Positions 6,834 to 10,807 of a stretch of DNA of 10,807 nucleotides are shown one piece after another. A program made the position numbers and the translations under genes. The stretch is from Bacteroidales bacterium UBA4866. GTDB lineage: Bacteria; Bacteroidota; Bacteroidia; Bacteroidales; P3. The notes beneath the pieces were generated by a model. The model made no database searches. It had not been told where the DNA came from and saw only the letters and a list, made by a program, of their open reading frames with translations. Where the stretch lies: the NCBI GenBank assembly GCA_002399565.1, contig DHDW01000022.1, positions 20,759-31,565 of the forward strand, read 5' to 3'. Positions within the stretch are counted from its first letter, which is position 1. Every line of letters begins with the position of its first letter.

Positions 6834-7424
6834 CTATTTCCACTTTAATGTAGAAATCATATAATCAATATCTGTTTTAATCCTATTGATAATAGGAGAA
6901 AGAGAATCATTATTAGCTTTGTAATCAAAATATAAAGCTCCACGAAGGAAGTATTTAGAACTATCGGTAACATAAAACTGATAAGGAGAAGCAACTTGTG
7001 AGCCTTTTATCTCAAATAAATAACCATAAACCTTATCCCTTTTATTTACAAATTCTTTTTCAATTACTCCACTTGAGAACTTATCATGCTCTTTGGTGAA
7101 ATTATAACTATCATTAATCAATGTATCTAATCTGATGCTCTTATTTAAGTTAATAAAGGTCATATATAACTTACAACCATAATCCTTAAAGTAAATATTA
7201 AACCAATTAATATTTGAATTTTTATCTTGCCTTTCTTCAATAACTCCATAATTGGGATACTTAAAAGTAAAAGGAAGAGATAACGTGTCAAATGTTATAT
7301 ATTTTGGTTTTGGAACATCAATACGAAAATATGTTTTGGGTTTTGGAGTAGAGTTTTGATCTTTAGAACAACCAACAAACCCAATTAGACTTAATAAAAT
7401 GATAAAAATATATTTGATTTTCAT
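6834..7424 (-). CDS. gldD: Gliding motility lipoprotein GldD
   Basis: GldD is a lipoprotein needed for gliding in Flavobacterium johnsoniae, where loss of Gld proteins also affects T9SS secretion; its precise role is unclear. The 196-residue product has a lipoprotein signal peptide (MKIKYIFIILLSLIGFVGC) with a lipobox-like FVGC and the lipidated cysteine at residue 19. The block that follows, TPKPKTYFRIDVPKPKYITFD, is the family's recognisable N-terminal motif of Pro/Lys-rich text leading into YFRID. FTFKYPNYG and the later block with YGYLFEIKGSQVASPYQF also fit. The ATG is 2 bases beyond the gldE stop, so the pair forms a tight operon in the same order as in Flavobacterium. No clear intrinsic terminator is seen on the minus strand after its stop. 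Confidence 0.87.
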   Translation of the reverse strand: MKIKYIFIILLSLIGFVGCSKDQNSTPKPKTYFRIDVPKPKYITFDTLSLPFTFKYPNYGVIEERQDKNSNINWFNIYFKDYGCKLYMTFINLNKSIRLDTLINDSYNFTKEHDKFSSGVIEKEFVNKRDKVYGYLFEIKGSQVASPYQFYVTDSSKYFLRGALYFDYKANNDSLSPIINRIKTDIDYMISTLKWK

Positions 7425-7426
7425 TA

Positions 7427-8239
7427 TTATTTAACTATTAATTTAACACGTTCAATTTTTCTGTTATCAGCTTTTTCAATTATAAAAAAATAGTTATCGA
7501 ACTTTATAGTTTCACCTTTTTTAGGCAAATATCCAGCAATTTCAATTAACATACCAGCCAAAGTATCTGCATCTCCTTTAATCTCTTCAAACACTTTATC
7601 ATCGGGAAGCCCAATAGCCTTACAGAAGTCATTAATACTAATTTTGCCAGTAAACATATAGGTTTTCTTTCCAAGTTTAGTAACTAATGAAGGTTTCAGA
7701 TGGTCAAATTCATCGCTAATTTCTCCAACAATCTCTTCCAAAATATCTTCTAAACTAACAATTCCAATTACAAATCCAAATTCATCAACAACAATTGCCT
7801 GATGGCGTTTCTCTTCCAAAAACTCCTTTAATAAATCATTAACATCTTTTGTTTCAGGAATAAAAAAAGGTTCTCTAATAATTTTACTCCATTCAAACTC
7901 CTTTTCAGTGCATAGGTATTTGAATAAATCTTTAACATGCAAAACCCCCTTAATTTGATCAAGCTCCTTTTCATAAACAGGAATTCTTGAAAACCCACTT
8001 TGAGCAATTATCTCCATTACCTTATTGAAAGGAGTGGAAGCCTCTAATGCTAAAATATCTACTCTTGCTGTCATGATATCTGATGCATCATGATCTAATC
8101 CAATTGTTTTTCTAATTGGATATCTGTCAAAAGTAAAATTATCTTTATCTTTATTGTCTTCAAGATAAAGTTTTAAATACAAATTGTAGAAAGGCTTAAG
8201 AACCTTCTTCCCGAATATATTTTTTCTTTTCAAACTCAA
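7427..8239 (-). CDS. gldE: GldE-like CBS/CorC-domain protein without the DUF21 membrane domain
   Basis: The 270-residue product has two CBS domains (about 54-110 and 120-175; motifs DIMTARVDILALE, SGFSRIPVYE, QAIVVDEFGFVIGIVSLEDILEEIVGEISDE) and a C-terminal CorC/HlyC-type domain (about 188-270, including GDADTLAGMLIE and LPKKGETI). Position directly upstream of gldD identifies it as GldE rather than a generic CorC/hemolysin-C protein. GldE proteins known to me carry an N-terminal DUF21 (CNNM-type) membrane domain; here the 53 residues before the first CBS domain contain no membrane helix. Only about 85 bases separate its 5' end from the opposing gene, leaving no room for one. The reading frame opens with TTG at 8239 or 8233, with no in-frame ATG until residue 56. 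A stop lies just upstream in frame. The product should be cytoplasmic or membrane-associated through a partner. Confidence 0.82.
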   Translation of the reverse strand: MSLKRKNIFGKKVLKPFYNLYLKLYLEDNKDKDNFTFDRYPIRKTIGLDHDASDIMTARVDILALEASTPFNKVMEIIAQSGFSRIPVYEKELDQIKGVLHVKDLFKYLCTEKEFEWSKIIREPFFIPETKDVNDLLKEFLEEKRHQAIVVDEFGFVIGIVSLEDILEEIVGEISDEFDHLKPSLVTKLGKKTYMFTGKISINDFCKAIGLPDDKVFEEIKGDADTLAGMLIEIAGYLPKKGETIKFDNYFFIIEKADNRKIERVKLIVK

Positions 8240-8253
8240 AAATTTTTATATGG

Positions 8254-8261
8254 CAAAAGTA
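8254..8261 (-). promoter_or_regulatory. Bacteroidota -7 promoter element for gldE-gldD
   Basis: The minus strand reads TACTTTTG, a match to TAnnTTTG, ending 15 bases before the TTG codon at 8239. The implied leader is therefore very short. No good -33 element is seen. Confidence 0.5.
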
Positions 8262-8312
8262 AACATTTTTTTAATTTTGAGTGTTATATCTCTACAAAGA
8301 TAAAATTTTTAT

Positions 8313-8320
8313 TACCTTTG
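8313..8320 (+). promoter_or_regulatory. Bacteroidota -7 promoter element for the choice-of-anchor-L gene
   Basis: TACCTTTG matches TAnnTTTG and sits 32 bases before the ATG-ATG at 8353. Transcription would start at about 8325-8328, on top of the TTG codon that opens the long frame, which argues against that TTG as start. A second candidate, TAATTTTG at 8272-8279, would put the TTG inside a leader of about 40 bases. Neither has a strong -33 element. Confidence 0.55.
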
Positions 8321-8324
8321 TGCA

Positions 8325-10637
8325 TTGATTAATAGTATTACAAAATTTATTGATGATGAAAAAATATTATTTCTTTTATTAATAGCTTACCCTTTTCTTA
8401 TTAGGGCACAAGTAGTATGTACTTCTCAAAATGGACAATCAGCACAGAGTGTTGTTGAAAACTACTTTTTAGGAGGTGGAGTTGAGGTATCAAATGTTAG
8501 GTTTAATGGGCAGTTAAATGTTAATTCTAACCAATTTGGAACTTTTACAAATGCAGATACAACAGGACAAAATATAAAGCTAAATGGGGGACTGGTTATT
8601 GTAACAGGTGATGTACAAGATGCTGCTGCTGGTCAATATGCAGTACATAGTTCATCATCAAATCCAGCAAGTAATGGGCCTAATGTTTCGACTTCACTTT
8701 ATTATTTATTACAACAGTTGGGACTTAATTATTCAATGTATGATGTTGGAGTATTGAGTTTTGATTTTATACCATTGGGAGACAGGGTTTCGTTTAAATA
8801 TGTTTTTGCAAGTGATGAATATCCAGAATATGTTTGTACTCCAAAAAATGATGCTTTTGGGTTTTTTATTTCTGGACCTTATGATCCTATAACTGGTTCT
8901 CCTGTAAGTGTTGGAGGGGCTCAAACTTACAATTATGAAAATATAGCTATTATACCAGGTACTAATCCTGAACTACCTGTAACAATAAACACAGTAAATG
9001 GAGGAATTGCTATTGGAAGCACGCAACCATGTATTACAACTAACTCATATTTACATATTCAACAACCAACAAGCTCCTCAATCAACAAAATGAAAGGATA
9101 TACCAAAGCATTAGAAACCAAAAGAGTTGATGTGGCAGCATGTTACAAGTACAGTATTTCGATGGCAATATGTGATCTTGACGATAATTTATGGAATTCA
9201 GCAGTTTTTCTTGGAGCAAATTCATTTAAAGTTGATGAATTTCAACTTAGTGCACAAGTTGGAGGAGTAACACATGGAGATACTGTAATGAAAGCAAGTT
9301 GTTCTTCAACAACAGTTAGATCATCTCTTAATCGTCCTGCCGAAGCTGGTGATGCCTACACTTTTAGAGTGGAAGGAGATATGGTTGAAGGAGTCGATTA
9401 TCAATCGTTTGGAAATACTCTAACCTTTCCAGTTGGAGATACTATGGCAGAAGTAACCATTAATTTTATTTCAAGTCCTAATGATGTTCCAGGTCAAGTA
9501 AAAACAATGTATATAATTACTGAGGCAAGAACAGAATGCTCCGTTGATGACACAATAACTATTAGAGCAGTTGTTCCTCAAAATTTTGTTATAACGAACA
9601 TATCAGATAATAAGGTTTATTGCGATGATGTTTTACCTCAAAGAGAAATGGTTTTTGTTAATGTTGAAAATCCTATTGGCAATGTTACTTATTCCTGGCA
9701 AGACCCTGATGGAAATCCAATCGGGGAAAATCCCAATTCAGATACAAACTACATAACAATAACTCAACCAATTATTGTTACCATAAATGTTTCTGATGAG
9801 TGCGACAGAACAGTAACAAGAAACATCCAGTTTTCAAAGAATACAGCAACAACAGTAGTAAGTTCTGATAAGGACAGAATTTGTGAAGGAGATAGTATAA
9901 TTTTATCTTGTACTAATGCCACATCTTGTATTTGGACATCAACTCCTGCAGATATTAGATTAGCTCAAAACAATACTTCCATAAATCCTGTTGCAATGCC
10001 ATCATCTCAAACTACCTATTCTGTTACAATAATAGATGCAAATGGCTGTCAAGCCCAAGGACAAGTAAGCGTTCAAGCCTATCCTGCAGTTACAGCAAAG
10101 ATGTCTTTAAATCCGAATAAATTAACTTTTATCAATTCTCAAACTCAATTTAGTGATCAAACAGCAAATGCTTTTTCAAGATTATGGGACTTTGGAGATG
10201 GAACAACTTCAACATTAGAAAACGGTTATCATAGCTATCCAAATAATATTGAAGAAGAATATGATGTTGTTCTTGTTGCATATAATGAAGCTCTTTGTCC
10301 AGACACTGCAAGAGGAAAAATAATTGTTAAGCCAGACTTTGGAATTTATGTTCCAAGTGCCTTTACCCCAGGTGCAGCAAATGCAAATTCCTATTTTGTT
10401 CCAATTACATCCTCACCTGTAGATTATGAATTTAGCATATATAATCGTTGGGGAGAAAGAATTTTCTATACAAATAGAATGGATGGTTCAAAAGATGAAA
10501 AAGCAGGTTGGGATGGTAAATTAAAAGATGGAAATTATGCCCCTGATGGCACTTATGTTTGGTATTTAATTTATAAAGATGGAGATGGGAAATTACAATC
10601 TAAAAATGGCTCAGTAACATTAGTGAAAGGGAAATAA
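8325..10637 (+). CDS. Secreted choice-of-anchor L / PKD protein with T9SS type B sorting domain; start region possibly frameshifted
   Basis: A predicted surface or secreted protein exported by the type IX system. Numbered from TTG 8325 (770 residues): hydrophobic signal segment about 14-29 ending in RAQ; choice-of-anchor L domain about 35-302 (VENYFLGGGVEVSNV, FDFIPLGDRVSFKYVFASDEYPEY, NDAFGFFISGP); a Calx-beta-like stretch about 320-415; two Cys-containing Ig/PKD-like repeats about 425-505 and 508-587; a PKD domain about 588-668 with WDFGDG (621-626); and the gliding-motility-associated/T9SS type B C-terminal domain about 673-768 (YVPSAFTPG, FSIYNRWGERIF, GWDGK, GTYVWYLIYKDG). The only in-frame non-ATT start upstream is TTG, giving a poorly charged n-region. 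An ATG-ATG at 8353 gives MMKK but is one base out of frame. Ligand and function are unknown. It is divergent from gldE-gldD and followed by a terminator. Confidence 0.85.
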   Translation: MINSITKFIDDEKILFLLLIAYPFLIRAQVVCTSQNGQSAQSVVENYFLGGGVEVSNVRFNGQLNVNSNQFGTFTNADTTGQNIKLNGGLVIVTGDVQDAAAGQYAVHSSSSNPASNGPNVSTSLYYLLQQLGLNYSMYDVGVLSFDFIPLGDRVSFKYVFASDEYPEYVCTPKNDAFGFFISGPYDPITGSPVSVGGAQTYNYENIAIIPGTNPELPVTINTVNGGIAIGSTQPCITTNSYLHIQQPTSSSINKMKGYTKALETKRVDVAACYKYSISMAICDLDDNLWNSAVFLGANSFKVDEFQLSAQVGGVTHGDTVMKASCSSTTVRSSLNRPAEAGDAYTFRVEGDMVEGVDYQSFGNTLTFPVGDTMAEVTINFISSPNDVPGQVKTMYIITEARTECSVDDTITIRAVVPQNFVITNISDNKVYCDDVLPQREMVFVNVENPIGNVTYSWQDPDGNPIGENPNSDTNYITITQPIIVTINVSDECDRTVTRNIQFSKNTATTVVSSDKDRICEGDSIILSCTNATSCIWTSTPADIRLAQNNTSINPVAMPSSQTTYSVTIIDANGCQAQGQVSVQAYPAVTAKMSLNPNKLTFINSQTQFSDQTANAFSRLWDFGDGTTSTLENGYHSYPNNIEEEYDVVLVAYNEALCPDTARGKIIVKPDFGIYVPSAFTPGAANANSYFVPITSSPVDYEFSIYNRWGERIFYTNRMDGSKDEKAGWDGKLKDGNYAPDGTYVWYLIYKDGDGKLQSKNGSVTLVKGK

Positions 10638-10692
10638 AAATCAAATTAACTAAATTATAAACCACTTTTTTTTATTTAAACAATAATGTGTT

Positions 10693-10731
10693 AAAAAGCT
10701 TATTCTGAAATTTTGGGATAAGCTTTTTTTT
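10693..10731 (+). terminator. Rho-independent terminator after the T9SS cargo gene
   Basis: AAAAAGCTTAT (10693-10703) pairs perfectly with ATAAGCTTTTT (10718-10728), extendable inward by a wobble and a C-G pair, followed by more T residues. It lies 55 bases past the stop at 10637. The remaining bases to the window end hold no gene I can support. Confidence 0.85.
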
Positions 10732-10807
10732 ATGCTCTTTTTTAGAGGAATTTTCATAATAAAGAATAGGGAAAATAAAACCTCGTTTGAGTAAATTAAA
10801 ACGAAGA

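Noticed and set aside
6814..6837. Inverted repeat ATAGGA/TCCTAT overlapping the gldD stop as a gldD terminator
   Set aside because: On the minus strand the following bases are A-rich, not a T-run, and the stem is only 6 base pairs.
10783..10804. Possible hairpin TCGTTT/AAACGA at the right edge
   Set aside because: It is only 6 base pairs with a 10-base AT-rich loop and is cut by the window end, so a terminator or other element cannot be judged.
1..10807. CRISPR array, tRNA/rRNA genes, transposase or phage genes
   Set aside because: No regular spaced repeats, tRNA T-loop/acceptor pattern, or mobile-element protein was found on reading the window and translated frames.

Overview
The window looks like chromosomal DNA from a member of the Bacteroidota (order not resolved). 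The sequence is AT-rich, and most transcription starts are preceded by the phylum-specific -7 element TAnnTTTG rather than a sigma70-type -10 box. It also carries genes largely confined to the phylum: gldD and gldE, a DUF5606 protein, and a secreted protein ending in a type IX secretion system (T9SS) type B sorting domain. Nothing indicates a plasmid, phage, CRISPR array or intact insertion sequence.

Layout. (1) 1-1502, minus: glmS, whose 3' end lies outside the window. (2) 1503-1928: a 426-base gene-free stretch holding the glmS promoter, an unexplained nest of inverted repeats (1704-1782) and the trpS promoter. (3) 1929-3618, plus: trpS and rsmI, 10 bases apart, probably one operon. (4) 3643-4221, minus: ruvC, convergent with rsmI and divergent from the next gene. 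(5) 4379-5908, plus: a POT-family peptide transporter closed by a strong hairpin terminator. (6) 6051-6745, plus: a small S4-domain RNA-binding protein and a DUF5606 protein, also closed by a terminator. (7) 7427-8239 then 6834-7424, minus: gldE and gldD, 2 bases apart. (8) 8325-10637, plus: a large choice-of-anchor-L/PKD protein with a T9SS sorting domain, divergent from gldE and followed by a terminator.

The left two thirds are housekeeping: cell-wall amino-sugar synthesis, tRNA charging, rRNA methylation, Holliday-junction resolution and peptide uptake. The right third is linked to surface secretion: gldE-gldD belong to the gliding/T9SS gene set, and their divergent neighbour looks like a T9SS cargo.

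The observations most worth checking are: (a) the signal-peptide start of the T9SS cargo is one base out of frame with the rest of the gene at an A6 tract, suggesting an indel, phase variation, frameshifting or a sequencing error; (b) GldE lacks the usual N-terminal DUF21 membrane domain and has no ATG start; (c) mutually exclusive hairpins lie in the glmS-trpS gap; (d) the peptide transporter has Asn and His where classical POT transporters have proton-coupling Glu. I see no clearly new multi-gene system.
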